Shown here: positions 16,619 through 27,866 of the stretch, piece by piece
Layout of the letters: each line of letters begins with the position of its first letter
How positions within the stretch are numbered: the stretch's first letter is position 1
DNA from: Thermoanaerobaculia bacterium
GTDB taxonomy: Bacteria; Acidobacteriota; Thermoanaerobaculia; Multivoradales; JAHZIX01
Length of the DNA: 64,000 bases
NCBI GenBank assembly: GCA_027069135.1
Contig: JALXFE010000038.1
Location: forward strand, 20,213 to 84,212
Direction of reading: 5' to 3'
Position numbers and translations under genes: made by a program
The notes under the pieces: generated by a model
Seen by the model: only the letters and a program-made list of their open reading frames with translations
The model's database searches: none
Told to the model about the DNA's origin: nothing

Positions 16619-18097
16619 ATGAAGAATCCAGACGATATCCACGTAAGCCAAGAACAGTTGGTCCAGCTTCTTTGGCTTGCTGCCTCCTTTCCCGGAGTCT
16701 CTCAAGGCCTTCTTCATCTCCTCGAAGAATGCGATTCCTGCTTCAAGCCCTCGTCCACAGGAAAGGCCCCCGGCGGACATCATTTGAGCGGTCCCGAGCT
16801 CGAGTTGTTCACGGAAAGGCTTGCTGCCGAATCGACGAGAAGCACTCTCGGGGCCTTCGAGCATCTCCTGCAGCAATGTCCAACCTGTCTCGAAACTGCC
16901 AACCCTCTACTGGTGCGCCTCCGGAAGAGGATGGGTGCGGAGTGGATCCCGGGGGATCTCGATGCGCTTGCAGAGCGAGTGTCGAGTCGTTTCTCTTCCT
17001 GGAGCCAAAGAGCGCCCCGAGAAAAGGTGGAGGCACCGGAACTGGGTAGACAGCTACTCGACCACCCTCCGGCTCGCCGCCGCATTCTTCTCCACAACAG
17101 CGAACGCTTCAGCACCTGGCCCTTGATCGATTGGCTCTGCGAAGAGAGCAGGGAGGCGACAAATAGAGCTCCGAAGGACGCAATCGACATCGCAGAAACC
17201 GCGGTGGAGGCGGCCGAAAGCCTCGACCCGGAACACTACGGCGAGGCTATTACCGCAGACATCTCCGCGAGGGCTTGGGCCTATCTCGGAAACGCATACC
17301 GCGCGGACGAGTCCTGGAAAGAAGCCGGCCTCGCCTTCGACACTGCCGATGTCTGGCAGGGCCGCGGTACGCAATTCGGAAGTATCAGAGCTGAAATCTT
17401 GTATCTCAGATCTTATGTGGCGTCAGCCCTGCACAGATTCACTGAGGCCCACGAATTACTCAGCTCTGCCCGAGAGATCTACCGAGAGCTTGGCGAGTCC
17501 CACATGGAGGGTCGCCTCTCCGTCATCGAAGCCAACGTATACATCAAGGAAGCCAAACCGGAAGCTTCCGTACGGTGCTTGACATCGGCCTCGGAACAGA
17601 TCGACGAAGATCGTGAGCCCCGGCTGCTCTTGGTCGCAAGACAGAATCTCGTACTTGCCCTTGCGGACCTAGGACACTACGAGAAGGCAGAGCTCCTTCT
17701 GCCCGCACTTTTCAACCTCACCAAGAGTGCGGGCAACCGCCTGGACCTTCTCCGCTTGCGCTGGACGGAAGCTCGGATCGATGCCGGCTTGGGCCGGAGC
17801 TCACGGGCAGAGATGACGCTGTCTGACATCAAGGAATCCTTCAAGGGCCTGGGATTGCCTTATGACGCAGCCCTCGTCGGTTTGGAGCTTGCAAACCTCT
17901 ACTCAAACCAGGGGAGGACTCGGGAAATCAAGCTTCTCGCCTTGGAGCTGGTCCCCGTCTTTGCCAAGAACGAGCTTCATCGCGAAGCGTTGGCCGCCAT
18001 TACTCTTTTCGCCCGCGCCGCGGCGTCGGAAGAGGCCACCGCCGAGGTCGTCAAGAAGACCCTGGAAGCTCTCAAACAAGCTGCTCAGCGCTCCTGA
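16619..18097 (+). CDS. TPR-repeat protein with two N-terminal CxxC motifs
   Basis: 492 residues, no signal peptide. The N-terminal 110 residues hold two similar half-modules, each an amphipathic LLxLL helix ending in a CxxC (ECDSC, QCPTC), suggesting a bound metal or an anti-sigma-type zinc-binding fold. From about residue 170 to the end the protein is tandem TPR-like helices (EAGLAFDTADVW, RFTEAHELLSSAREIYRELGE, YEKAELLLPALFNL, and others). It is probably a cytoplasmic scaffold or regulator. The start ATG has only a weak ribosome site. RRNPP regulators also combine TPRs with small peptides, but they carry an HTH, which I do not see here. Confidence 0.75.
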   Translation: MKNPDDIHVSQEQLVQLLWLAASFPGVSQGLLHLLEECDSCFKPSSTGKAPGGHHLSGPELELFTERLAAESTRSTLGAFEHLLQQCPTCLETANPLLVRLRKRMGAEWIPGDLDALAERVSSRFSSWSQRAPREKVEAPELGRQLLDHPPARRRILLHNSERFSTWPLIDWLCEESREATNRAPKDAIDIAETAVEAAESLDPEHYGEAITADISARAWAYLGNAYRADESWKEAGLAFDTADVWQGRGTQFGSIRAEILYLRSYVASALHRFTEAHELLSSAREIYRELGESHMEGRLSVIEANVYIKEAKPEASVRCLTSASEQIDEDREPRLLLVARQNLVLALADLGHYEKAELLLPALFNLTKSAGNRLDLLRLRWTEARIDAGLGRSSRAEMTLSDIKESFKGLGLPYDAALVGLELANLYSNQGRTREIKLLALELVPVFAKNELHREALAAITLFARAAASEEATAEVVKKTLEALKQAAQRS

Positions 18098-18211
18098 GCG
18101 GCGAACCGGGAGTATCTCCTTGCGGACACCTTCCCGGGATGGCTTCGACCGGGCCGGGCAAACGGCCGGAAGATAAGAACATCCCGCCACGCTGGCTGCT
18201 AATCTAGGCGG

Positions 18212-19129
18212 ATGCGCCATCTTCGACTGATCGTTCCTCCCCATCTCGACGGCGAGCGCTTGGACCGCGGTCTGGCGGCCCTGTCGACTCTGTCCCGCCG
18301 ACGGGCTCGAGCCTTGATCCGCGAAGGGCGGGTGGTTAGAAACGGGAAACCCTTGCGGGTAGAAGGGAAGCCGTTGGGTTTTGCGGACGTCTTAGAGGTC
18401 CGACTGGATTCTGAAGAGGCCGCCACTCCCCGGACGGAAGCAGCGGTTCCGGACGCGGAGATCGTCTACCGCGACCGGTGGTTGATCGCTGTTCACAAGC
18501 CCTCCGGTGTCCTCTCCCAGCCAGCAGCCTCCCGGCGACCGGACGACCTCGCCATGGACCAGATCCTGACAGCGAAGCTTGCTCGAGAGGATGGGCGCCC
18601 ACCGTTTCTCCGCCTGGTTCACCGCATCGACCGGGTGACCAGTGGCTTGCTTCTCTTCGCGGCCCACCCGGACGCTTTGGCTCCCCTGGACCATGCATGG
18701 CGGGAGGGGGCGGTGGACCGGCGGTATCTCGCCGTGGTTACAGGAACCGCGAGCTTCGAGAGGCAAGAGGTGGATGCGCCCATCGCTCGGGTACCGGGCA
18801 AGGTGTGGCGATTCCAGGTTTCCAAAGCTGGCAAGGCGGCTCGGACGCAGGTCGTGAGGCTCGCGAAAGGAGATGGGTTCTCGGTTGTGCAATGCCGCTT
18901 GCGGACCGGTCGAACCCACCAGGTGCGAGTTCATCTGGCGTATCTGGGGCTGCCGGTTTTGGGAGACACCCTCTACGGCGGAACCCGCAACCGAGCTCCC
19001 CGCCCGCTCCTCCATGCTGCCGAGCTACGGCTTCCCCACCCCGCGATCGAAGAAACGCTGCTTCTCCGGGCCAACCCGCCCAAGGAGTTCTTTCCCTACC
19101 TCGAAGGCTGCCCTAGCCTGGTACAGTAG
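18212..19129 (+). CDS. RluA-family pseudouridine synthase
   Basis: Isomerises specific uridines to pseudouridine in rRNA or tRNA. 305 residues: N-terminal S4 RNA-binding domain (about 13-75, RRRARALIREGRVVRNGKPL), then the catalytic domain with the Asp-bearing motif VHRIDRVTSGLLLFA near residue 138 (family consensus HRLDR) and the C-terminal GRTHQVRVHLAYLGLPVLGDTLYGG. The order matches RluC/RluD-type enzymes; which uridine is modified cannot be read. Followed by an FAH-family gene after a 4-base gap. Confidence 0.92.
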   Translation: MRHLRLIVPPHLDGERLDRGLAALSTLSRRRARALIREGRVVRNGKPLRVEGKPLGFADVLEVRLDSEEAATPRTEAAVPDAEIVYRDRWLIAVHKPSGVLSQPAASRRPDDLAMDQILTAKLAREDGRPPFLRLVHRIDRVTSGLLLFAAHPDALAPLDHAWREGAVDRRYLAVVTGTASFERQEVDAPIARVPGKVWRFQVSKAGKAARTQVVRLAKGDGFSVVQCRLRTGRTHQVRVHLAYLGLPVLGDTLYGGTRNRAPRPLLHAAELRLPHPAIEETLLLRANPPKEFFPYLEGCPSLVQ

Positions 19130-19133
19130 ATCC

Positions 19134-19919
19134 ATGCTGCTCTATCGCCTCGGACCGGAGGGTTTCTATGCCGCTACGGACCCGGAGGGGGATCTACGTT
19201 TTCTCCATTCGGACCCTTTTGGAACCCAGGCCGGTGGCTGGGATTTTGGCCGCAAGGTACCGGAGGGTCGGCGCACGCCGATGGTTCCAGTTCGACCTTC
19301 CAAGATTGTCGGCGTGGGTCGCAACTATCGAGCCCATGCGGCGGAGCTTGACAATCCGATGCCCAAGGAACCTTTGCTCTTCCTCAAAGCTCCGTCTTCC
19401 CTGATCGGCCCCAACGCTCCCGTCGTCCTTCCCCCGGAGAGCTCGCGGGTGGATTTCGAAGGCGAGATCGCCGTCGTCCTTCGAGATCGTGCTTGCCGCA
19501 TCTCTCCCGAGGAGGCCAGATCCTCGATTCTTGGAGTAACTTGCGCCTGTGACGTGACGGCTCGCGACCTCCAACGCAGCGATGCAACCTTCGCCCGAGG
19601 CAAGAGCCTCGACACCTTCTGCCCTTTAGGGCCCGCCATCGCCATCACCGCCGACCGGGACCGGGACCTGGAGGATCTCGAGGTTACGACTCGGGTCAAC
19701 GGCGAGGAGCGACAGCGGGGCCACGTCCGCTCGATGGAGTGGGGGATTCTCCAGTTGATCAGCTACATTTCGACCTTCATGACCCTCGAGCCCGGGGATG
19801 TCGTGCTGACCGGGACTCCTCAAGGGGTGGGGCCCTTGGCGCCCAGCGACCGCCTGGAGGTCGAGGTTTCCGGCGTGGGGATCTTGGAGAATCCGGTGGA
19901 GCTATGGCAGGGAGGATGA
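19134..19919 (+). CDS. Fumarylacetoacetate hydrolase-family protein
   Basis: About 261 residues. ATG 19134 is chosen because it follows the pseudouridine synthase stop directly. Contains KIVGVGRNYRAHAAELDN, the metal-binding VDFEGEIAVVL, CACDVTARDLQ, RGKSLDTFCPLGP and GDVVLTGTPQGVGP. Members of this family are hydratases, isomerases or decarboxylases acting on 2-oxo acids or acylpyruvates (for example homoprotocatechuate pathway enzymes, YisK/FAHD1-like). It is distinct from the true fumarylacetoacetase at 53453. The stop overlaps the next start (ATGA). Confidence 0.88.
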   Translation: MLLYRLGPEGFYAATDPEGDLRFLHSDPFGTQAGGWDFGRKVPEGRRTPMVPVRPSKIVGVGRNYRAHAAELDNPMPKEPLLFLKAPSSLIGPNAPVVLPPESSRVDFEGEIAVVLRDRACRISPEEARSSILGVTCACDVTARDLQRSDATFARGKSLDTFCPLGPAIAITADRDRDLEDLEVTTRVNGEERQRGHVRSMEWGILQLISYISTFMTLEPGDVVLTGTPQGVGPLAPSDRLEVEVSGVGILENPVELWQGG

Positions 19920-20083
19920 GCCCGAGAGTCGTCGGCGCGCTCATCGGCTCCGGAATCGCCTTGCCGGCGCTGATCTACCTGCGGGAATACCCCTGGCAGC
20001 TAGCGCTCCCCGTAGCCATCGCCATCGGTCTCCTGGTGTTCAGCGCCATCTCGAGCTACGAGAACCTCCGGCGTCGACGCTAG
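19916..20083 (+). CDS. Small two-helix membrane protein
   Basis: 55 residues starting within the stop of the FAH-family gene (ATGA) behind GGGAGG. Two hydrophobic segments (VVGALIGSGIALPALIYL and LALPVAIAIGLLVFSAI) and a basic tail (RRRR), giving a likely hairpin with cytoplasmic C-terminus. Function unknown; translational coupling suggests it is real. Confidence 0.6.
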   Translation: MSPRVVGALIGSGIALPALIYLREYPWQLALPVAIAIGLLVFSAISSYENLRRRR

Positions 20084-20224
20084 CTCTCGCCAGGGCGCCA
20101 GGAAGGCAGCGGCCGGCAAGAGCAAGTGAAGCCCTCCGCCAAAGATATGGCCAGCGAGAAGCAGCACCAGCCAGGCGGAAACGACACTCGAAGCCGCAAG
20201 AAGTCGCCAAAACGAAGTGTTCAC
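20000..20224 (-). CDS. Possible small membrane protein, lmo0937/DUF5670-like
   Basis: 74 codons from GTG 20224. The segment WRLLAASSVVSAWLVLLLA followed by GHIFGGGLHLLLPAAAFL resembles the two-helix pattern with central GG...H(L/I)LL seen in lmo0937-type proteins. Its 3' end overlaps the opposite-strand 55-residue gene by 84 bases, and the start lacks an obvious ribosome site, so this is tentative. Confidence 0.35.
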   Translation of the reverse strand: MNTSFWRLLAASSVVSAWLVLLLAGHIFGGGLHLLLPAAAFLAPWRELASTPEVLVARDGAEHQETDGDGYGER

Positions 20225-20270
20225 GGTGAGGACCCTAGCACGGTCCTCGCATTGCGATAGGGTGAGACCC

Positions 20271-20798
20271 ATGAGATCTTGGCGACCTTTTCATATCGAA
20301 AGCATCTTCGAACATCCGATCCTCAACCTCCGTAGACACCACGTCGCCGCCGAGGGGGAAACCCGCCTCGCCCTGGTGCTGGATCTTCCCGATTGGGTCA
20401 ATGTGATTCCCCTCCTGCCCGACAGTCGGGTCCTTATGGTTCGGCAGTGGAGGTACGGCATCGAGAGCCAGACCTTGGAGATTCCCGGTGGGGTCGTGGA
20501 ACCCGAAGAAGATGAGAGGACCGCGGCGGAGCGAGAATTCTTGGAGGAGACCGGGTACCGAGGCAGCACCTGGCGCCGCATCGGCGAATGCCACCCCAAC
20601 CCGGCCATTCAGAATAATAGGACCGGTACGTGGCTGGTGGAAGATCTCGTGCAAGTCGGAGAGCCGGTTGGGGACGGTGAAGAAGAGCTCGAGGTGGAGG
20701 CAGTGCCCCTGGCCGACATCCCACGGCTCATCGCCTCCGGCGAGATCCGACATTCATTGGTCATCGCGGCATTCTACTTTCTTCAATCTAAGACCTGA
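20271..20798 (+). CDS. Nudix hydrolase (ADP-ribose pyrophosphatase-like)
   Basis: 175 residues; start at ATG 20271. The Nudix box is complete: GGVVEPEEDERTAAEREFLEETGY (GX5EX7REXXEEXG), preceded by VLMVRQWRYGIESQTLEIPGG, which is typical of ADP-ribose/nucleoside-diphosphate-sugar pyrophosphatases. It hydrolyses nucleoside diphosphates linked to another moiety; the exact substrate is unassigned. It lies 56 bases before the Rrf2 regulator. Confidence 0.88.
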   Translation: MRSWRPFHIESIFEHPILNLRRHHVAAEGETRLALVLDLPDWVNVIPLLPDSRVLMVRQWRYGIESQTLEIPGGVVEPEEDERTAAEREFLEETGYRGSTWRRIGECHPNPAIQNNRTGTWLVEDLVQVGEPVGDGEEELEVEAVPLADIPRLIASGEIRHSLVIAAFYFLQSKT

Positions 20799-20854
20799 GA
20801 GCGTGCCGTAGCGCAGGGCCATGCTATCTTTCGGGGACTCTAGGAAGGCTCAAG

Positions 20855-21343
20855 ATGAAGATCTCTACCAAGGGCGAATACGGTGTCCGGGCGATGCTAT
20901 ATATCGCTGCCCATTGCGGGGACGGACAAGTGACGAGCCGAGAGATCGCCGAGCGGCAAGGCATTCCGGAGCCCTACCTTCGGCAGATTCTGGCGCTCCT
21001 GTCGAAGGACCGCTTGATCGTCTCGAGCCGAGGTCCCCAGGGGGGGCACTCCCTCGCTCGCAGCGCCGAGAGCATCTCTGTACGGGACATCCTCATGACC
21101 CTGGAGGGGCAGACGACCTCCGTTGATCAGATCCTGGCGCTACCGTGCCGAATCGAAGTAGGTACCGAGTATTGCGCGATCCGAGAGGTCTTGCTCAAAG
21201 TCAAAGGGGCCGTCGAAAAAATTCTGGCCGAGACTTCGTTAGCGGATCTGGTGGGTCGACAGGAAGAAATCGTTCGGCAGAAGATCTCAGTTCCGGCAGA
21301 TCTCTCCGGCGCCGGAACCCTTCTCCCAATTGTCGATCGCTAG
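20855..21343 (+). CDS. Rrf2-family transcriptional regulator
   Basis: 162 residues with the Rrf2 winged helix: MKISTKGEYGVRAMLYIA, REIAERQGIPEPYLRQILALLSKDRLI and SRGPQGGHSLAR. IscR-type members coordinate a 2Fe-2S cluster through three closely spaced cysteines; here the corresponding region (LPCRIEVGTEYCAIREV) has only two, so cluster binding is uncertain and the effector unknown. No Isc/Suf genes are adjacent. Confidence 0.88.
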   Translation: MKISTKGEYGVRAMLYIAAHCGDGQVTSREIAERQGIPEPYLRQILALLSKDRLIVSSRGPQGGHSLARSAESISVRDILMTLEGQTTSVDQILALPCRIEVGTEYCAIREVLLKVKGAVEKILAETSLADLVGRQEEIVRQKISVPADLSGAGTLLPIVDR

Positions 21344-21395
21344 GGAGCCCTCTTCAGGCAGCTCAGGCTCCGGCTCCTCCTCGAGATCCGAGGTT

Positions 21396-21505
21396 ACCGG
21401 CTGCCGGGGCTTAAGCCCCGGGCTGGTTTCGAGCCCGCCTGAAGGCGGCCAGGGCGCAAAGAGCCTGTGGAGAGTCACCGGCCGGGCTTAAGCCACGGGC
21501 TGCTA
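21396..21505. repeat. GC-rich palindromic intergenic repeat ending in the CACGGGCTGCTA motif
   Basis: Lies in the 206-base gap between rrf2 and atpC (convergent genes). Contains the palindrome GGGGCTTAAGCCCC, the inverted GCCCGCC...GGCGGCC, a second GGGCTTAAGCC, and ends with CACGGGCTGCTA, the same end motif as the 165-bp family. Reading from atpC it begins TAGCAGCCCGTGGC about 44 bases past the stop. It may serve as a bidirectional terminator; no T-run is obvious. Confidence 0.55.
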
Positions 21506-21549
21506 GGTGGGACGGGGTGGTGTGTCTCGGTATGGAAGAGCGCCTCGCT

Positions 21550-21948
21550 TCAACGGGTCAGTCTTCGTTGTACCCGGGCTCGCTCGTAGGCGGCATCGCG
21601 AACCTCAAACTCTGCGCTGGAGGTCGCTTTCAATCCCGAAGCGTGAGTAAAGAGCCCATCGACGGCCTCTTTGTCGAGCTCGTCGATGGGGCAGGCCTGC
21701 TCGGTCAGCAAAGAGAGCTTGTTGTCTGCGACCTGGGCGAAGCCCCCGTCGACGTAGAAGCGGTGGGATTCGCCGTCGACTCCCACGACTTTGAGCACTC
21801 CGATCCCCAACTTCGCCAATAAGGGTGCGTGGTTGGGAAGTATCCCCATTTCGCCGTCGTAGGCTGGGAAGGTTGCGGATTTCGCTTCGCACTCGAGAAC
21901 CGCACCCTCCGGCGTCACGACAGAGACCGTCAAGTTGCCTTGGGCCAT
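21550..21948 (-). CDS. atpC: ATP synthase epsilon subunit
   Basis: F1 epsilon, 132 residues, the central-stalk regulator of rotation. Start chosen at MAQGNLTVSVVTPEG (21948), four bases after the atpD stop. The beta-sandwich is clear: SATFPAYDGEMGILPNHAPLLAKLGIGVL and FYVDGGFAQVADNKLSLLTEQA; the C-terminal helical pair is shortish. Last gene of the atp operon. Confidence 0.93.
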   Translation of the reverse strand: MAQGNLTVSVVTPEGAVLECEAKSATFPAYDGEMGILPNHAPLLAKLGIGVLKVVGVDGESHRFYVDGGFAQVADNKLSLLTEQACPIDELDKEAVDGLFTHASGLKATSSAEFEVRDAAYERARVQRRLTR

Positions 21949-21952
21949 GGGC

Positions 21953-23458
<1,506 letters not shown>

Positions 23459-24328
23459 TTAGGCCAGCGCGTCCGCGCCACCCACGATATCCAGCAACTC
23501 CATTGTGATCTGGGATTGCCGGGCCCGGTTGTATTCCTGGGTCAGGTTCTTGATCATGTCTTCCGCCGCTTCCGTAGCCGCCTTCATGGCAGCCATCCGA
23601 GCGATCTGCTCACTCACCACGGCATCGTTGAAACTCTGGAACAGACGCATGCGGACCGAGGCCGGCAACAGCTGATCGAGAATTTCCTGAGCTGAAGGTC
23701 GGATCTCGTAGTCGGCCTTGCTGCCGCTTGCCTCGGGTCCCCCCGGAGCCGTCAGCGGCAGCAGCCGGAAGACCTCCGGGGCCTGCTTGCCGGGCGAGTA
23801 GAAGTGCATATATGCAACATAGACTGCCGAGATCTCACCGGTCACAAAACGCTCGATCAGGTCCTGGGCGAAGGGCTCCACTTGTGCGAATTCGGGTTTT
23901 TCGCCGAAGTGGGTGTAAGACTCCCGGAAGTCTCGTCCCTGATGGGCGAAGGCTCTCGTCCCCTTACTTCCGACCATGTAGATGTCCGTCTCGATCTCAT
24001 CCTCCGCCAACTCCGCAAGCCGGCCGGCCGCCACCTTGAGGACGTTGACGTTGTAGCCACCGCAGAAACCCCGGTTGCTGGTCAGGATGACTATGGCGGC
24101 TTTCTTGGCAGAGCCATGCACCTCCATCAAAGGATGGACATAGTCCCCGGCAACCCCCGAGAGATCCGCGACCAACTCCGCCAATCTATCCGTGTAGGGA
24201 CGAGTGGCGATCGCACGGTTCATCGCCGCCTGAAAACGAGCGGTCGCGATCAACTGCATGGTGCGAGTGATCTTCTTGGTGTTGCGCACCGCCTTGCGGC
24301 GCTTGACGATGGCTCTACGGTTGGCCAT
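23459..24328 (-). CDS. atpG: ATP synthase gamma subunit
   Basis: Central rotor shaft of F1, 289 residues. The N-terminal coiled-coil helix (KAVRNTKKITRTMQLIATARFQAA), the central SNRGFCGGYN and the C-terminal helix (MAAMKAATEAAEDMIKNLTQEYNRARQSQITMELLDIVGGADAL) are all present. Normal length; no plant-type regulatory cysteine insertion. It lies between atpA and atpD with gaps of 10 and 66 bases. Confidence 0.96.
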   Translation of the reverse strand: MANRRAIVKRRKAVRNTKKITRTMQLIATARFQAAMNRAIATRPYTDRLAELVADLSGVAGDYVHPLMEVHGSAKKAAIVILTSNRGFCGGYNVNVLKVAAGRLAELAEDEIETDIYMVGSKGTRAFAHQGRDFRESYTHFGEKPEFAQVEPFAQDLIERFVTGEISAVYVAYMHFYSPGKQAPEVFRLLPLTAPGGPEASGSKADYEIRPSAQEILDQLLPASVRMRLFQSFNDAVVSEQIARMAAMKAATEAAEDMIKNLTQEYNRARQSQITMELLDIVGGADALA

Positions 24329-24338
24329 GGATCTTTCC

Positions 24339-26078
24339 TCAGCCCTCTTCTTCCAGGCCGTGCATGCGAGTGTAGTGAGCGCGGAAGGCGCCGATGATCT
24401 CTCTCAGTTTGGCATCCAATTCGTCGGTCAGCTTCGCTTTCTCATCCAGCTCTTCCAGGACTTCCGGGAATTCGTCCCGGAAATGCTGTAGGAGCTGCTC
24501 TTCAAAGTCGAGCACCTTGGTGACCGGAAGCTTGTCCAGGTAGCCCTGGGTGCCGGCAAAGATACTGATGATCTGATCGTTGATGTCAAACGGTGAGTAC
24601 TGCGGCTGCTTGAGCAGTTCCACCATTCGACGGCCGCGATCCAGCTGGCGCTGAGAGGAAGCGTCGAGATCGGTACCGAGCTGGGCGAAGGCCTCCAGCT
24701 CGCGAAAAGCCGCTAGATCCAGGCGCAGAGAGCCACTGATGGACTTCATCGCCTTACGCTGAGCGTTACCGCCCACCCGGGAGACACTGATACCCACGTT
24801 GACCGCTGGGCGGATGCCAGCAAAAAACAGATCCGGCTCCAGGTAGATCTGGCCATCGGTGATGGAGATCACGTTGGTCGGAATGTAGGCTGAGACTTCG
24901 CCTTCCAGCGTTTCGATGATCGGCAGGGCGGTCATGGACCCACCGCTATCCGGGTAGCGATGGACCCGGAATTGATCCTTGTCATCCAAGGTGTCGAGCC
25001 AGGTTTGGGCACGGTGGCGCCCTTCGCTACGGTGGTAGAGCCCCAGGAGGTCTCCCGGCCGTTGATCTTCCGGAGCCTTGAGGCTCTCCGGGTGCATCCG
25101 CGCCAGCGAGCGGTCGGTCGAATCCTCCGGCGTGTCCTTGGGTACGACGGCGTACTCTTCCCGCAGCTTGACGCTTCGTTCCAGCAGGCGGGAATGAAGA
25201 TAGAAGACGTCCCCGGGGTAGGCCTCTCGTCCCGGCGGGCGACGGAGCAACAGGGACAGCTGCCGATACGATTGGGCTTGCTTGCTGAGATCGTCGTAGA
25301 CGACCAACGTGGCACGGCCCTGCTGATACATGAAGTACTCAGCCATGGCGGCGCCGGCATAGGGTGCGATGTACTGCAACGGCGCCGGCTCCGAGGCCGA
25401 GGCCGTGACGACGATGGTGTAGTGCATAGCGCCCGCTTCTTGGAGCTTCTCGACGACCCCTGCGACGGTGGACTCCTTCTGCCCCACGGCGACGTAGACA
25501 CAGACCACATCACCACCCTTTTGGTTGATGATCGCGTCGATCGCGATGGCGGTCTTTCCGGTCTTACGATCACCGATGATCAGCTCGCGCTGACCTCGCC
25601 CCACGGGAATCATGCTGTCGATGGCCTTGATGCCGGTCTGCAGAGGCTCGGTGACGGGCTGGCGTTCGACGATGCCGGGAGCCTTGAACTCCAGGGGCCG
25701 ACGGTGAGGCGTCTCGATGACCCCGAGGCCGTCCTGCGGTTCCCCCAGGGGATTGACCACGCGGCCAATCATCTGTTCTCCCACCGGCACGCTCAGCAGC
25801 TCGCCGGTACGGCGGACTTCCTCTCCCTCTCGGATCCCCAGGTAGTCGCCCAGGATGACGACACCGACGGAGTTCTCTTCCAGGTTGAAGACCTGACCTG
25901 AAGCTCCGTTGGCAAAAACCAAGCGCTCACTGGCCATCGCGTTGGTGAGGCCGTAGACCCGGGCGATGCCGTCGCCGACCTCCAGAACCCGGCCCACTTC
26001 CGCGAGGTCAACCTCACTGCGGTATTGTTGAATCTCCTCGGAAATTACAGAGGAGATCTCGTCTGCTTTGAACTTCAT
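24339..26078 (-). CDS. atpA: ATP synthase alpha subunit with a long internal insertion
   Basis: Non-catalytic nucleotide-binding F1 subunit. The core is intact: [11 protein letters not shown] (P-loop, near residue 169), [111 protein letters not shown]. It is 579 residues against about 505-515 usually. The extra length falls between [15 protein letters not shown] and [10 protein letters not shown], about residues 307-380 (bases 24939-25160), where E. coli has about 20 residues. The insert is charged and stays in frame with no stop, so it looks like a lineage-specific loop rather than damage. Confidence 0.96.
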   Translation of the reverse strand: MKFKADEISSVISEEIQQYRSEVDLAEVGRVLEVGDGIARVYGLTNAMASERLVFANGASGQVFNLEENSVGVVILGDYLGIREGEEVRRTGELLSVPVGEQMIGRVVNPLGEPQDGLGVIETPHRRPLEFKAPGIVERQPVTEPLQTGIKAIDSMIPVGRGQRELIIGDRKTGKTAIAIDAIINQKGGDVVCVYVAVGQKESTVAGVVEKLQEAGAMHYTIVVTASASEPAPLQYIAPYAGAAMAEYFMYQQGRATLVVYDDLSKQAQSYRQLSLLLRRPPGREAYPGDVFYLHSRLLERSVKLREEYAVVPKDTPEDSTDRSLARMHPESLKAPEDQRPGDLLGLYHRSEGRHRAQTWLDTLDDKDQFRVHRYPDSGGSMTALPIIETLEGEVSAYIPTNVISITDGQIYLEPDLFFAGIRPAVNVGISVSRVGGNAQRKAMKSISGSLRLDLAAFRELEAFAQLGTDLDASSQRQLDRGRRMVELLKQPQYSPFDINDQIISIFAGTQGYLDKLPVTKVLDFEEQLLQHFRDEFPEVLEELDEKAKLTDELDAKLREIIGAFRAHYTRMHGLEEEG

Positions 26079-26088
26079 CGTTCCACCT

Positions 26089-26682
26089 TCAGTTCTCGAC
26101 GTGTACGCCGCTTCGAATCTCGTGGGAGGCCCGCGAGAGCAGCGCGTCGCTCAGGTTTCGCAAGCGGGAGACGACGGACGCGTCTGCTTTGCGGTCTCCG
26201 ATCTGAACAACCATTCCCCCGATGAGGGATGGGTCCACTGTTTCGATGAGCTGGGCTTTGCAGCCCATCTTTTTCTCGACCGCCTGCCGAACCTGGTCCC
26301 GCTGAGAGTCCTTGAGGGGAACAGCAGACCTCAGGAAAACATCGACTTCGTTACGACTGGAGCTGAATCCTTCTCTAAAGGTCTCGGCCACCGCCGGCAA
26401 CAAAGCTAGGCGCCGCCTACGGTTGAGCACTTGAAGAGAGTCCACCAGGAGATCGCTGGCCTTCCCTCTAAAGATCCGTTCCAGACTCTTCTCCCGCCGG
26501 TTGGCGTCGAGCAATGGGTCGGTCAGGAAATGCTGCAGGTCCGCGTTCGCCCCGATCAGACGGGAGAGCTCCTGCAACTCATCCATCAGGCTCTCGGCCT
26601 CTCCCCTCCCGTTGGCCACCTGAAGCATCGCCTTGCTGTAGACACGGGCCACCGCTAGCATTTTGTCGTCGAAACTCGCCAT
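26089..26682 (-). CDS. atpH: ATP synthase delta subunit
   Basis: Peripheral-stalk connector, 197 residues. Start chosen at MASFDDKML (26682), preceded by GGAG; an in-frame upstream ATG at 26715 overlaps the atpF stop. The N-terminal six-helix domain ([26 protein letters not shown]) and the C-terminal signature [29 protein letters not shown] are clear. Confidence 0.93.
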   Translation of the reverse strand: MASFDDKMLAVARVYSKAMLQVANGRGEAESLMDELQELSRLIGANADLQHFLTDPLLDANRREKSLERIFRGKASDLLVDSLQVLNRRRRLALLPAVAETFREGFSSSRNEVDVFLRSAVPLKDSQRDQVRQAVEKKMGCKAQLIETVDPSLIGGMVVQIGDRKADASVVSRLRNLSDALLSRASHEIRSGVHVEN

Positions 26683-26715
26683 AGTATTAAAACTCCGGGC
26701 CTTTTCCGCCGGCAA

Positions 26716-27291
26716 TCAGTTCTCCATCTGCTCGATCGAAGCGATGGAATCCTGGATTAGGCGGTCGTGGTCAGCGGCGTCGAGCTCACGCTCGAGGATC
26801 CGAGAGGCACCATCCGTCGCCAGCTGGGTCGCCTTCGAGAAGAGTTCCCGGACAGCGGTGTCCCGGGCGATCTCGATCTCTTTGCGAGCTCGGTCGAGGA
26901 GCTTTTCGGCCTCGTCTTTGGCTCTCTCCTCTTCCCGCGCCCGCAGAGCGTCGGAGTCCCGGCGTGCCTCTTCCAGAATCGCTTCCGTTTCTTCCCGAGC
27001 TGCCGCCAGCTTTTCCTGGTGCTCCCGGAGAAGGGCGTTGGCTTCATCCCGTTGCTGCTTGGCCTGGTCGAGGGAGTCCTCGATAAACCTCTCCCGACGC
27101 TGCAGCCCTTCCAGGATCGGCCCCCAGGCATACTTACCCAACACCCACAGGACCACCAGGAAGATGACGAGGGTCCAGATGACATTCCCCAGGTCGCCGG
27201 CAAAGGGACTGACCGTCCCCTCACCCTCCCCGGAGGCCAGGGCCGGCAACGACAATGCCAACGCAGCCCCGGCTAGGCTGATGATTCTCAT
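26716..27291 (-). CDS. atpF: ATP synthase b subunit with a cleavable-looking N-terminus
   Basis: Peripheral stalk subunit, 191 residues. A signal-like leader (MRIISLAGAALALSLPALASG) precedes the true membrane anchor (LGNVIWTLVIFLVVLWVLGKYAWGPIL), then a long charged coiled coil (RERFIEDSLDQAKQQRDEANALLREHQEKLAAAREETEAILEEARRDS). The extra leader is seen in several diderm phyla. A single b gene is present, with no b' duplicate. Confidence 0.93.
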   Translation of the reverse strand: MRIISLAGAALALSLPALASGEGEGTVSPFAGDLGNVIWTLVIFLVVLWVLGKYAWGPILEGLQRRERFIEDSLDQAKQQRDEANALLREHQEKLAAAREETEAILEEARRDSDALRAREEERAKDEAEKLLDRARKEIEIARDTAVRELFSKATQLATDGASRILERELDAADHDRLIQDSIASIEQMEN

Positions 27292-27407
27292 GGCTCAGGA
27301 TCTTTCTGCGCTCTTGCGCTCGGTTTCTTGCATCTTGACCTTCTGAAGGCTCTGCCTTGTGCAACTCGGAAGATTCCTCTCCCCTCGCGGCAGGTCGAAC
27401 GAGCCGG

Positions 27408-27866
<459 letters not shown>

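Noticed and set aside
24960..25901. 313-codon plus-strand frame across the atpA region
   Set aside because: Antisense shadow of atpA; composition-driven, with no domain pattern. I also considered whether it signalled a frameshift in the atpA insert, but the atpA frame is continuous.
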